A program made the position numbers and the translations under genes. From Epiperipatus broadwayi (taxonomy: Eukaryota; Onychophora; Udeonychophora; Euonychophora; Peripatidae), in NCBI GenBank assembly GCA_028023455.1, contig JAQFVV010006222.1, positions 186,001 to 250,000 of the forward strand: a stretch of DNA of 64,000 bases. The letters are read 5' to 3'. The notes beneath the pieces were generated by a model that made no database searches, was not told where the DNA came from, and saw only the letters and a list, made by a program, of their open reading frames with translations. Positions 45,472 through 59,285 of the stretch are shown here, piece by piece. Every line of letters starts with the position of its first letter. Positions within the stretch are counted from its first letter, which is position 1.

Positions 45472-48400
45472 AAAGATATATTTGGATCAGTGAGAAGGAA
45501 TTTGACACTATCAAATATGACAAGTAGAAATAGCTTATAAACCAAAAATGAAATTATTAGTGAACATTTGGAAATTTCAATATTACATTTTATTTAATGA
45601 CTACAGATTATGTGATCAAGATATATCTAATGATTTAGCTAAAGATATTATTCCAAAATCAATAGATCATTAAAATATTATTAAAAGTAAGATATGTGCT
45701 TAAGATGTGTTCATACAATAATAATATGGATGATGATTAGAAATAAGACCACAGACAACTAAATATATTTTTAAACAACACAATTTATTTACATCATTTA
45801 CAACTTTATAAAATAATAATAAATAACTGAAAACATATATATCTTAGAAACAACAACAAAAAAAACAAACAAGGTATGCTTATTTTGTTAAAGGAAGGTT
45901 CCCTTTAGATTGATTGAGAATTTTGATGCACTGACATGTCTAGTAACTGTTATTCATAACATCCATCTATAATATGCTATTTACAGCATTAAAATATAAC
46001 TGAACTTTACCAATAAGTAATATGATAATAAGCATTATCACATTAAGCACAAATGACAATTACTGTTTAGCATTCAGAAATTAATTATATAAATATGGGG
46101 ACAGACACCAGAAATCAAATATATACAGAAAACTAAATTCTACCTATGTCCACAGAATAGTCATTTTAATTATTAAAATGTCATACTGATTTATCGGTGA
46201 ACTACTGCTTGATGGAAATAAAAGGATATTGCCTATGTGCATCTCTTATTATGCTATACACAAGATAAGTTTTAAAACTTACTAATAAATTTTGTTAGTT
46301 TGCTTGTAAACTGTTGGCAAAATACAACAGTACAAAGCATACACTATTTTCATTGAGCTAAATACTATAGATAAACAAGTGTCCCTGAATTGAACTCTAT
46401 CGTATCATTGCCATACAATTCTAAAACACCAAGAACTTCTCTATATATGGTGGAAAATAACTAAACACCATCATAAGTGATCAGACAATAAAAAAGGCTC
46501 CTCTAAACAACACTATATAATTGTATAACAATATGGAAGATTCCAATACCTTTTTCCTAGATACAAAAAATTTGTGGACATTGTCCCAACACAGGGGAAT
46601 GGAATGCATACCATGAAAATAATTCTTTCTATGGATTAAACTATACTAGTGAAGCATAAAATAGTTATAAGCATCAACAATATAATCCTCTCCTGGAATA
46701 AGCAATGGGAGTAAACTCCATCTACCAATGCATAATACCAATGATACAATATCTAATAAAACTATATGCTTCTCACACTTATCAAATGGAAACAAGTGCA
46801 AATCTTCATCAAAACAATGGCAAGATAAAATAATTATTATATTAAAAGCTAAATAGATAAATACCTAACCTCAAACATTACATATGTTAAATAGGGATAA
46901 AACCAACAAAGAAACTATAAGTCAAATGATTATAAAATATTTTATAAAGCATAATAAAATGTGCAATAATAAGAAACTTACACAGTCAATGAAAAATAGA
47001 ATAAATTCTATAAACTAAAGTGGATATAGTAAATTATAGGCAAAATATTGTAAAGATATAAAATGAATGTACAACTGGTTATATAGAAAACTCCATGTAA
47101 TAAAATAATTATGCCATCATAAATAAATACTATTATGCTTCTGACAAATTATTCTTAGATAGAATGTTAATAAATAATTTTCATAAACATAAGAGATGTA
47201 TCTCTCTCTCTCTCTATCTAAACAAGCCTAATTTAATATTAACTTTTAAGCCAACAAGTAAAAAAAATATATATAATTTTACCTTAATCTTTTTCAGAGT
47301 AATTGCATATTTATATCATAAATAAAAAAAAAACCTTAACAGGATATTTAAAATAATGTAATATAATAATAAGCATGAACCATAATAATAAATCATTATC
47401 ATTATATTTTATTTTATTCCCATAGTTCGTAATCTAAATTCCTTTGCTATAAACTGATTGTTGAGGGAGAACGAGGTTATTGTCGGCCGGCAAACTATTT
47501 TATAAAGTGATACATCCATATTTTCATATTTTAGCATGATAAAATAAGATAAAACATTTAAGACATTCTGGCAAACAAAATAACAATACAGTAATGCTTC
47601 TAAATATTTTCTGCGGATTTTTTTTTTAAAAAAAAAACAAAAAAAAACAAAAAACAACTAAGCTGTAGCTTAAATAATATCTTCAACTTTGACCGCAAAA
47701 AAAAATATCAGAAGCATTTTTATTGATTTTACCATCCACAGTGATATACTGAAATAATTAAGAACAATTCCTGTATTTTAAAATATTTTTATTAATATTT
47801 TAAACTAGTGTTAACTCCAACAATTCACAATAGTAATTAAAAAGTTGCTATTAACTTTTTACCATCTGTAATTTTTAACATTTTCTTTATAATACTATTA
47901 TAAATTGTTATTGTTTTCTTTCATCAAGATTTGCATTTAGTATATTCAATTAAGTTGTAAGTTAAATATCCTTTGAATTTACCAGTATGGTAAATATATT
48001 CTAATATTCATTTTTAACAACGAAGTAAACAAGCGTTTTAAAAAAAAAATAGCAAAATATTTTGATAAAAATCATATAAATTAATTCACGCATTGTAATA
48101 TATGTAAATATTAATATCCTTTAAAGTAGACTTCATTTTTTTAAATTTAAATTCAGAAAGTTTTGTCCAAATTATTTTTAATCTAGTTCCTATTATGTTT
48201 GGTATAAAGGCAAAAAGTGCTTTATATTTATTTTACAAATGAACATACATAATATTTTTCTTTCCTTTCTTCTTGCCATTCCAAACAAATCATACTCAAA
48301 CTTAAACACACATAATGAAAATAATAATTAAAACTGTAGTAATATATAGAATAAAATTTTATGCTTACGATTTCTTACTGGTTTTAAATTTGAAGTCCCT

Positions 48401-48855
48401 TTTGGAAAAGTATTTCTTTTCCAAAATGGTTCCCAAAATGTCAAATCCTGGTAATTGCCAATTGATGAAACAATAGGTAAGATGGTGTTGGTCAAATATT
48501 CTCTACTCTATTATTTGTGAGTCAAAATACAATTGACTATCATTTTAATTGGGTTCAAATTCAAATTTAGTGTTATTAAATTTTGGCTTCTTCATGATTT
48601 TTAATTCTGTTATAGTTTAGATGTTGTTACTTTTCTCTTGTTTTTTTAATCCCCCCTCTACTATCTATGTTAGCTTATTTATACCTTTATCAGAGAGGAT
48701 TGTTGTACAAAAAAGTAGATCAATTGAAGTGTGGTATGTGCATACAATTAATATGTCTCCACCAATATTCATTAGTGATAAGTAATCATGCAGTTCAAAA
48801 TTATTTTAAATCACAATAAAAATATGGTTAAGGATTAATTATAAAGACTAATGCA
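45472..48855. other. AT-rich non-coding DNA
   Basis: No supported gene. The frame at 47409-47657 (minus) has no recognisable motif. A CT run lies at 47202-47214. Confidence 0.5.
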
Positions 48856-48943
48856 GAATAGTTATAATTTTAAATCTTTTTGATTATTTGATATTTTGTT
48901 ATTATTAAATAATAATCAAAAAGATTTAAAATTATAACTATTC
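48856..48943. repeat. Perfect 33-bp inverted repeat
   Basis: Arms 48856-48888 and 48911-48943 are exact complements around a 22-base loop. An exact match at this AT content points to recent origin or a maintained hairpin. Confidence 0.9.
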
Positions 48944-49285
48944 ATTTCTATACTTTTAAATTAATGACACCAATAAATTATTATTATGATATCATTGAAA
49001 ATTAGTCCATCTGACAGACTGCATATAAAGTCGCATACACATTTTGGCAGAGGGTCTAGTATATCTTGAATAGGCTAAGTCTTTATCACTCTTGAGAGAT
49101 TTTGTTGATGAAGATTACTTATTTTTGTAATATAATTTGGCAACTATGATAACACACCATTAATATAATACACCTATCTAATACTGCCTATTTATTATTC
49201 TAATTATTACAAATTAAAATTTAAAATTATATATAATTGACTATTTAAATAGGGCTTGATAAACATCGAGACCACCCATAGGGTT

Positions 49286-49286
<1 letters not shown>
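48944..49286. other. AT-rich non-coding DNA
   Basis: Nothing recognised. Confidence 0.5.

Positions 49287-49289
<3 letters not shown>

Positions 49290-49356
<67 letters not shown>
49290..49356. repeat. (TA)n microsatellite
   Basis: Uninterrupted TA dinucleotide run. Confidence 0.95.
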
Positions 49357-49362
<6 letters not shown>

Positions 49363-52300
49363 AAGAATAGAAATGAGGAGATAATATACACTGAAATAGA
49401 GATAAACTTTAACAGTTGATATTACTAAAAAAATAACAATTATTATTAATTAAGAATTCCTGATGCTAAGCAAGTTTTTTCTCATAAACCTATAACAGCT
49501 CTTTTGTTGGGGGGTCATTGAAGTAAACGGGTCCTCTTGTTTATTTTTATCTGCATTATCAGAAAATAAATACTATGCCATTTGCTTTATTTAAAGTGCA
49601 CTTGTATGTAGTCAGTAGCATAAAATATACCCTACTGTCTGATGAATTATTTCATGTTATTGCTTATTAAAAGTTGCATTAAAGGATATAATATTTATGT
49701 GTTTTAAAGTTGCTAGAAATTAAATAGTTATATTCAAATAACTTTAAAGTATTAAGAAATGTTGCAATTTATTAGTCATGTGTTATTTAAGTATTTGAAT
49801 ACTCAATTATTGTGTAATTTCATTGTTGCTTCCTTAAAATACTAATAGTGAGGATAAAACTAAGAGAAAAATATAAAATGTTTATTGTATTGCTTGCATC
49901 ACAGTTATCACAATTTAAGAGTTTGAAGTATATTACTATTAGCATTTTTCTTGTTCCAAGTGTATATTGAATGTGAATCCTCAGATAAAGACATTTTGGA
50001 ACATATGATGAGATTTTTAAAAATTGTAAAATAACCTATACTTTAAATAAAGTAAAAATAAAACCTGAGATAAGATTTCATTAATAAAAAAATCTTGTAG
50101 AGTAGTAATTATAATTAATTACTATGTTATCTATAAGATGATTCATATAACTATAATGGTGCCTGTTTGTGTAACCTTTCCTTCTAGCATTTGTGTGAGG
50201 GTGACATTCTAATTTATGTGGGTTATATTATCAGTATTGGGCTTGCCAATGTGTTGACTATTTATAAATTAACAATCAATAGTGGATTAAAATATATATG
50301 TTGAAAAGTACTGCTTTTAAACTTGCAGTAAAATAAGCAATATTTATTGTATTATAATCAAGCTATGCACATATGATGCACATGAAAAGCAGGGCTTGAA
50401 CAAAATACAGCATATATTGCAGCTCCATTATATGATATTAAATTGTTTGGCTATTCTAGTGCAGCAAATTGTAACAGTTTTGATTATTGTGTTGTTATAA
50501 ATTTGGTAATATCTATTGAAAGTAATAATCCATTTGAAAATATTACTCCCGTCAGAGATAATCATGTGTCTTGTTAATATTATTTAGATATAAAGTATAG
50601 AATATGGTGAGAAAAAGTATTTCTGATTGATTAAGAAATGTCATTGGTTATTATAATTTTTATTTGATAAAACTATTATTAAAAAGAATGATTAGTAAAG
50701 CCAGTTTCAATATTTTAATTCAATCTGAGCAATAGATTGAAAGTAATTTGTTCAAATGTGGAATTTTTTGTGCAATTTTTCTAGAGCTGTACATATTAAA
50801 GATAGTCAGGAAATGTGGGGAAAAGGATGATCCTTAAAGTATATTGCATATGTGCTAACTATCAAATTTTATTTTATATTTAAACAATAGAGGTTTTATG
50901 TCTTCCTATATTGTCAATCTAATACAAATAAGTTCATTAGCAGAAAATGAAGCTAATACCATGGAGATGATTAAAATAATATTAGAAATACAGAATAACC
51001 CAAAATAAATAAATAAGTTTCAAGACATACATGCTAAATTGATTTAACATTTGTTAAAGTATTTTTGGATCAGATATAATGAATTTCTTTAGCATAAGTG
51101 TTAAATATATTGTACCAGACACTCTATTTCTTTTTATCACCAAGAGTACCACTGTCGACCTAGAAAATTTGATTTACAGTGATCAAAAAGTAACAATGAT
51201 AAATATAAATGCCCTCAGCTAGACTCAGGGAGAGAAAAGATCTTAAACATTGTTCAGATAATTGAGAGACAGGACACAGAAACAAATATCAGCAAAAAAC
51301 AAATATAATTAATAATAATTTTAAGTTGTATTAAATTCAATAAAATATTAGTCAATATAAATATATATATAAGTTTGACCCAAATTCCCCAACCTTCTTT
51401 GTCTGAGAGTGTGTGTAGAGATTTTAGTAAAGTTCCTCTTGTATATAAGTAAATGCACAGTGCAGAGTGAGCTTTCTTTAATCCCTTAAAAGAACAAAAC
51501 AAGAATATAATATGCTCCATAAACATTCATAAGAGATCATGTTACAACATGGCTCTTAAGATTACATCCATACAAACAGGAAGACAAGGTTATGATTACT
51601 TAATCTTTAATATAATAAATAAAAGGAAATCTCAAAATCTCAATGGCTTACAAAAAAAACAGAACTATATAATCAATAACATGCTAGCCAAAAGACTTAT
51701 GGTCTGCAGGAAATGCAAACACACATTAAACTAAAGTAAATTCAAATAAAAGGGGATAAGTGATCTAAAAAGGAAAACTACTATTATCTGCCAAAGCTTT
51801 TAACACCAAATAATAATAAAAAAGAAAACAATGGGTATAAAATATTAACTCCCAATACCTTCTCCAACAAAGTAACTAAAAATTGAAATCTTGAACTGAT
51901 TCTCTACAATTTATAAGTTTTTTTTAAAAAAAGACATATAATAAAATAAAGATTTATAATTGATTAAAATTACAAACTTAGATGAATGAATCTATCATAT
52001 GTTTTTTTGTTCTTTTAGTATCAAGCATAGAGACTTAAGTCCTGCTTAAAATATAAAAATGTTCCATTATCTTCAGTGCTTCAATTTTTCTGTCTGATTG
52101 ATTCCAGCAATGTACACATGGTTTTAGTCCCCTCAAGAGTATACTGCTGTGGTTTTTCATCTCCATTAATCTGGTCATAGAGTATGAAAGCAATATTCAG
52201 GATCAGTTTTGAACTAGGTATTTAGGACATGTTCATGATGACACAATTTCAAGCTCCAGGGTTCATATTAAATGGCTTAGCATTACATACTTTTAATATG

Positions 52301-52494
52301 GTTATTTAAGGTAGATAGTTTCAGCATTTTGAATTGATGGACACTATTAGCAGTTAGCAATAGCAATTAGTAATTGGCAATTCAATCTTCTATTAGTAAA
52401 TCTTTATATATCAGCAATTAACAATTAGCGATCTTTAGTACACAATTTTCTAATATGCAAGAATCCTAATTTGCAATTCATAATTAACAAATGT
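49357..52494. other. AT-rich non-coding DNA
   Basis: No gene recognised. Frames at 51254-51526 and 51549-51734 are short and motif-free. Confidence 0.5.
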
Positions 52495-52590
52495 AAAATT
52501 ATGTGACATCAGCAGTCCACAATTAGCAAATATAAAAAAAACATATGACATCAGCAGTCTGAAATTAGCAAGTACAAAATTGATATATAT
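52495..52590 (+). repeat. Two-copy tandem repeat
   Basis: TGACATCAGCAGTC followed by AATTAGCAA occurs twice about 48 bp apart. Confidence 0.75.
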
Positions 52591-52632
52591 GTATCCCTCC
52601 ATCAAAAACATAGAACTTTTATATACTATTGT

Positions 52633-52770
52633 TATCTCCCACCAGATCTTAAAATCTAACCAGAGCTAGTCTTTATCTTCTGCCAGATCTTAATTAAAAG
52701 TTTTAACCAGGGCTAATATTTATCTCTTGTTAGATCTTAATTAAGATTTTAAACAGGGCAATTCTATCTT
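52633..52770 (+). repeat. Three-copy tandem repeat, unit 41-47 bp
   Basis: Three successive diverged units starting at 52633, 52674 and 52721, each with TATCT, AGATCTTAA and an AACCAGGGCT-like block. Confidence 0.8.
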
Positions 52771-55150
52771 ATGTTTTAATTTTTCAAATACCACTTTTAA
52801 TAAATTAGAAAATGAGTTTCTGCTGTTAAAATAGATTAAAACAAACACAAAAATGAAAAGAAAATTATCTCAGTCAAAACTCTTTTACATCAAAATATTT
52901 TTACAATTTCAAAATATAACTAAGTATGTATGGAACAGTATGGCATGGCACATATGTTTACAAACAAAAAAAAAAAAAAATACAAAATTTTAAATAAAAT
53001 TTTCTCTCCACTTTTAAAATCTTTATAAATATGCATTTTAGTTTTGATTTTAGAAGGAATGGTTTTTGAAGCAGAGAAGGTATTTAGTTCAATATTTATA
53101 ACATTATTACTTTATAGTACTATTATGCAACAACAACAAAATGACAGTTTTGATTAATATAGCATATATATTTCAAGTATGTATGCAAAATTAAATAACA
53201 CAGTTTGCACAGAAGTTTGATTGTATATAAAAAAAACAGTATATTACATAATTCCTATTTTTTCATATAATAAACTGATGTAGATGAGGATTAGTGCAAT
53301 AGTAGATGAATTGTAAGGTTCACAGTCCAGGAATTGCAAATTGATTCCACACTGTTTGAACTTCTATAAATTCATCAACAACAATTCATCGATAACTGTT
53401 TTGTTTTTTAAAATTATAAATATATTTGGATCGATTTTCATTGAACTTCAAAAATAGAAAAATAATCAAATTTCGTTATATAAATAAATTATCAACTAAC
53501 ATTACGTTACTCTCTCTTTTATATTTTAAAAAAATTACTCCAATTCTACGTAATTTTCGTGGGGAATAAATAGCATTAGTTAAAATTTTATTTTCAAATA
53601 ATAAACAAATGTGGAATAAGTTTTCACTCAAATTATATATATATATATACTCTTCAATTGTAATCTTTGAATAATATTGTATCCAAGCAGCATTTTATTT
53701 TGGATGAGGGGGGGTAGGAACATTCACACTTTTATATATAATTATTATTTGATATAAAATTGTACATTAATCATTATTAACTCCTGGGAGAAAAATAAAA
53801 CTTTCTATTGAAAATATAAATCATAGGAATAATAACCATTAATGTATAATATTTTTTCCTTAAGTTTGTTTAATTATGATTCTCTTTCCTCAATTTAAAA
53901 CGTAAAATTTAGGGTGTAACAAACTAAAAGATTAATGTTCCATTATAAAAATAGGTACATGTGTAATTATTAAACGAGGAGATTATTATTTATTTTTATT
54001 CCAAATTAAAATACATTCATGTAGTGTATGATTAATTGCTCTATTAGAACGTAGTGTTAGAAAGTTGAGAATAAATTAAATCTTTTGAAAAAAATAACTT
54101 TATATAATAAAAATCTATAAATAAAAATCATTGCTTGAATGTTTTAATTTTCATTTGAGTGTAAAAATTGAAAATGTAATATAATTCAATGAAATCAATT
54201 TACGATTTTTTACATTATTTCTTTTCGTAGATTAACTTAATAACCAATTCAATTTAATCATTTCATGAATTAATAAATTGATTATTATATTTAGTGAAAA
54301 TACAGCAGATTAAAATATAAACAGTAGTAGGAAATAATTGTGTGAGAAAGTTATTATTGTGATTATGTTTTTACAGTCTGCTTAACAATTTTTTTTTTCT
54401 TTAAACTTCATCAAGATTTTTGTATATTTCCCTAAATTCATGCAAACATCTAACCTTACCATATATAGATATATAGTTTAATTTCTAAGTCTGACAGTAA
54501 ATTCGGTAGTTAAGGCGATAAGGTAATACAATAAAATCTTAAATACAACTGAAAATAATTTTTCAACGTTTAATAAACCCTTAATATGACATGATTTTTA
54601 TGTGTGAAAGTCAAAGAAGGTGAAAAGAAGATCTGTTTGAAAGTTTTTCGCTCTGCCAAGAACTTTATATAGCCCATTGTATGACAAATGTCTTTCGATA
54701 GATTCCTCTTAATGAAGTAATGAAATAAAAAAGCATAATTCATTACACATAACAATTGTCAGATGATAATGGGTTTGGCTCGTTTCCCTTCTTAATTTTA
54801 TCCTTTAAGTAAGAATTTGATTTGAATGAGAAAAAAGTGTTCATTTTACCAGGTCAAGGTTTAAGTCTAGATCATGAGTGAGGCAGAGAGATGCACTATC
54901 AATACATCATGAAGCTCTTAATAATACGATTTAACTTTCTCATCTTTATATATAAACTTATAAAACAATTAAGATGGGATATTTATCATCATATAATAAT
55001 ATTTACTGAGGCTATAACCTACAAGACAGTTACAAGGATTATAAAAATAATCATACATCTTTCCCAGATATGTTTCACTTTTAAATAAGGTCATCAGTTG
55101 TATAAATCATAAATTAAATCAAGGTAAGTAGGATTAGGATTAGACTTAAA
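52771..55150. other. AT-rich non-coding DNA
   Basis: No gene recognised. Short frames at 54570-54755 and 54891-55088 lack motifs. Confidence 0.5.
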
Positions 55151-55290
55151 TGATTTGCACTATCAAAGTGCAGAAAATATTTAATTCCATTTGAATTAGT
55201 AAAGCAATCAAAAGAGAATAATTGATTTGCACTATCAAAGTGCAGAAAATATTTAATTCCATTTGAATTAGTAAAGCAATCAAAAGAGAA
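55151..55290 (+). repeat. 72-bp tandem duplication, essentially identical copies
   Basis: Two copies start TGATTTGCACTATCAAAG at 55151 and 55223 and stay identical to AATCAAAAGAGAA. The identity suggests a recent event. Confidence 0.95.
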
Positions 55291-57883
55291 AGCTGGTATT
55301 TGGAAAAAATATTGATATTATATGTATCTCAGAAAAGTAGACAATATTTTTTCCCATTAGCTATGATTTCTTTAATGTAAATATATAATTCAGCTAAATA
55401 TAATAATTTTTAGAATATATGTTTATTCTTAAACAGCCAATGATCTTCTGAAATAGTAAATGGACAAATTTATAACTGGTTAGATGTGCTGAACTATGAA
55501 GAATTGTTTGAACTTATAAAGAATTGTGGAACTAGAGACAGAATTTTCATGATTAAAAATATCATTAATATAGAATTTATTTTAATAAATTGAAATGCAT
55601 TTAACATATTTTTAAAAAATATATATAGACACTAAAATTTAGATGACAACTATTAGAAACTCTTAACATGAATCAAAAAATATTTTTAAAAATAGACTTC
55701 TTATACAATAAATTGATATAGATCATCTAAAAAATAAATGTTCTGTTTGTTTAATATTTATTTAAAATAATTGCTTCATGATTATTGTTTTATAAGGCAT
55801 AGAAAAAAAAAATTAAATTATTTTAACTAATATGATGATTCATATAGAGATAGAGAATAAATTTAACAAAATATTAAATCCTTGAGTAAGAACAATGGCA
55901 GTTTCATAGAGAATTTGATGTTTTGGGTGTTACAATGATGCTGTGATTGCTAATGATTTCACTATATTGTTTTAAGCCAATCTATATTCTTACATCATGT
56001 CTACAGTTTTTTATTGTGCTGCTTAAGTTTAAATGTAATACTTGGGAAAAAATCTGAAGATGGCAGTATTATACCAACCTTCTAAGCAATGACAATAGTG
56101 TTTTGCATGATTGTCAACAGACTATTACAATGATAATGCTATGAGGGAGGTGACATAACTGATTAGTTGAATGTTTTAGCCCAAAACTAAATACTAGGAA
56201 ATTTGTAATTATCAGTAATTTGCTTACAAATTAAAGATTATTTACACAATACTTTTGTGAAATACTTATTTTAAACCAAAAATGGCATGACCACAAAAAT
56301 ATTTTTTTTGAACACATTTATTTTTAAAAAACAACTCTTAAAAAGTTTATTGCAGCATAGTGAAGGCAGTTTCTATTTGCCAAAAGTAGAATTGCCTTTG
56401 TCAAATGGTAATTATTCTTTAAAATATTAATACCAACAATTAATATTTTTATTTTCATTTTATTTTCTCTTTTTTTGGATCTTAGTTTTAGTAACATAGA
56501 ATTAAAATATCTAATATTTTGTTCTTCTAACATTTTGAATAATAAAATTTGTCCAATGATAAATATTTTATTCTAGAATGTTTTCAATAAATAAATTTAT
56601 CCAATGATATCAAGATGCTCTGTTTTAGATAAAACTTCCATTTAAATGTGTATTCTCATATTTTTAAAACATCAAATATTAACTTTTAAAATGTATATCA
56701 CTTGAAAGCTTACATTTCTAACAAATAATGTTAAGATTATCAATATATTATATACAAAAAAAGGTTTAATTATAAACATTAAGTGTTCAAATACAGAAGA
56801 ATATTTAAAAATAGACATGCTTGGTCCTATTCAAAATGTCAGGATAAATTTTCAGCTAAACAGGTTGAGTTTAACAAAATATTAAGTAGTATTATCAAGT
56901 CTATGATAAAAATAATATACTCATTCGAAAACAACACTTTTTGTAAAAGATGACTAAAGCAAGAACTGCACTTGGGCAGAAATTTCTAGAAGAAATTAAT
57001 TTAAAGTTAAAAATTGTAATAAAGTTTTTACAATGAGAATTATAAACAGATGAGATTATCCTATAGTCAATTAATATTGAATCTAATAAAAAAGCTGAAT
57101 TAATATTTTATTTATGATGTAACAAACAGAAAACATTACTGTACAATTTTGATATCTGTAATTGAAGGCAATAAAAAAAAGTTTAAAGAATAAGCCTAAT
57201 AATATAAAGATAGTAAATAAAAATAAATTATTTAATAAAATATAAAGAAGAAAAGAAATTTTGTAAAGTTTATATATCTTTATCCTGACTAATAGTAGAC
57301 CTTTATGTGAGGATTCACCATAGTGATCATCATCAATTTTTACCTATTATGTTGATTTTATAAGCAATTATTCACTATAATGATCTTAATTTTTTTTTTA
57401 ACTTTTTTTTAGAATAACTGCCATTTTGTGAGACTGATAGTGATTTCATTAAAGTAAATAATTTTATTGCTATAGATTTTATTCAGTGTTCTTGCAAGAC
57501 AGTATGTTTTTATTTATGAAAAATCCAAAGTAAAAAAAAAGACCATTTACCAATAACAAAAGCCAAAAAAAAATGTCAGTTTCATTCAGTACAATAAGTA
57601 ATCAAAAACATATTTTAAATACATGTAACAACAAGAGTATTAAATTTTAAAATGTAAAAAATATACTCATTAATCAATTTTATGGATTAAAACTCATATG
57701 AACATCATTTTGTTTGTAGCAAAAAGTACATTAATTGGAATTGTCATATACAGTCATTATAATTGTATATTATTTTGAATAAAAAGGCAAAAAACAATTG
57801 TGCATTGTGCAGTACAAAACATAAACTGAAAATACCCTTTACTTGCTCAATTTTGAATCAATAATCTAATATTTGGCTTTCAG
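55291..57883. other. AT-rich non-coding DNA
   Basis: No gene or repeat recognised. Confidence 0.5.
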
Positions 57884-57898
57884 AGAATGTTAATTTTT

Positions 57899-58005
57899 TT
57901 TTCCATATGTCATAGCATCGGCCAGGACGCGAACCCACAACCATCTCCAACCAACTACTTGCTTGCAAGGCGATTGCGATGACCTCTCGGCTAACAATGC
58001 TTGAC
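57899..58005 (-). mobile_element. Short tRNA-derived SINE, copy 2
   Basis: Same family as 45347-45455: TTAGCCGAGAGG A box, CTTGCAAG loop, GGTTCGCGTCC B box, TATGACATATGG tail and A-run. Flanked by AGAATGTTAATTTTT (57884-57898 and 58006-58020); a further partial echo of that sequence follows at 58025. Confidence 0.9.
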
Positions 58006-58020
58006 AGAATGTTAATTTTT

Positions 58021-58689
58021 ATCATGAATGTTAATTTTTATCATAAATATTTTTTTAAAAAATCAACTTTAAAGCACATTTGCATTATTACAATTTCAGC
58101 AATCAACTGTACATTTCATTTCTTTATCGATATTTTTTATTTAATTTCAATGCATTTATTTAATATAAATAAATTTGCAAAGTGCTTGTAAAAAAAAAAA
58201 AAATACTAGCATTGCAAAAAAAATAAATCTCTGTTTTATTGATTAGATATCACAAAAATAAAAACTTTGATAATAAAACATATGGTGCATCAAAAATAAT
58301 TTTTTTAAATTATACATTGTGTCAGTGTTTGTTTTAAAATTTAAAATGTATATTGTCATTAATTTATCTACTTTTTTCTTAGAGCTTGAATTTAACAAAT
58401 TTTGATTCAGAAAATATTCTCTCACTATATAAGATGCAAAATGTGAACTGTCACTGAATTATTATTATTATTTTAAAATTACACTTATGAAATTGTGTTT
58501 GCCTTTCAAATAAAAGGATTTTTACATTAGTCTGTTATTACATCATCCACATTTTTAGCAACTGAGTACTACTAAGTTTATGCAGAATGCAGATGATATT
58601 TTAAGACCATTCATAATGCATTTTTATTTATTTATTTATATAGTACTCAATTAGCATATTATTTCATTAACTATAATTGCAAAGAAATA
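58021..58689. other. AT-rich non-coding DNA
   Basis: No gene recognised. Frames at 57979-58191 and 58243-58425 are AT-driven. Confidence 0.5.
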
Positions 58690-58955
58690 AAGTCATATAT
58701 CACATGACCTAATTTAACAAGCTTGTATTACAAATGTTACCTAATAAGCTTGCCAATAGCTCTTAACAAGATTTTCAGAATATCCCCAACTTCCGACCAG
58801 TTGCTTGAATATCCTAGCATCTCACTGAAGAATCCAGAAGCAGAAACTGGCCTGAGGTTGAAGATAATCTAAAAAGTTTGTTAAGAGCTATTGGCAAGTT
58901 CATTAGATAACATATATAATACAAGCTTGTTAAATTAAGTCATGTAATATATGAC
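58690..58955 (+). repeat. Ribozyme-bearing repeat, unit 6, with inverted fragment
   Basis: 58690-58795 carries the minus-orientation start of the unit (TATCACATGACCTAATTTAAC). It is followed by a plus-orientation hammerhead segment and the complementary terminus (58926-58950). The composite is a small palindrome. Confidence 0.75.
58807..58869 (+). ncRNA. Hammerhead ribozyme-like motif, unit 6
   Basis: CTGAAGA core is intact (position 7 is variable in hammerheads) and GAAA is intact. ATCTCA pairs with TGAGGT apart from one wobble. Stem II is weak. The U16.1 position is C, which would disrupt the cleavage context, so activity is unlikely. Confidence 0.65.
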
Positions 58956-59285
58956 TTGATTTCTTTGCAACTATATTTTTTGTTATTAATGCTCTGGCAA
59001 TTTAATATTTCTAAATCTATTAATATATGGTGTATCTGAACTTAGTTCAGACCCATATGGTTATTTAAGTTAGATAGATGGATTGGAAGGCATGTCTGAA
59101 AATTTCAAATTTTCTACTTAATAGTTAACCATTAGATAAAGTTGGGGGCTTGACCTGGTATTTTAAATATAATGCTTGAATATCTTAGCACCTCATTGAT
59201 GAATTCAAAAATAGAAACCAGTCTAGGGTTCGGAATATTCTGAAAAGTTTGTTAAGAGCTATTGGCAAGCTCATTAGATAAGATT
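58956..59285 (+). repeat. Ribozyme-bearing repeat, unit 7
   Basis: Plus-orientation unit with TATGGTGTATCTGAACTTAG, the ATTTAAGTTAGATAG block and a hammerhead 371 bp after that of unit 6. A minus-strand frame overlapping this unit (59185-59406) is not a gene. Confidence 0.8.
59178..59240 (+). ncRNA. Hammerhead ribozyme-like motif, unit 7
   Basis: Core TTGATGA (C3 to T), GAAA, CCAGTC at stem III and cleavage context, and outer stem GAATATCTT with GGAATATTC partly paired. Stem II has lost its pairing. Probably inactive. Confidence 0.55.

Noticed and set aside
55060-55105. CTGATGA ... GAAAC on the minus strand
   Set aside because: Closing pair of stem II mismatched and no stem III or stem I.
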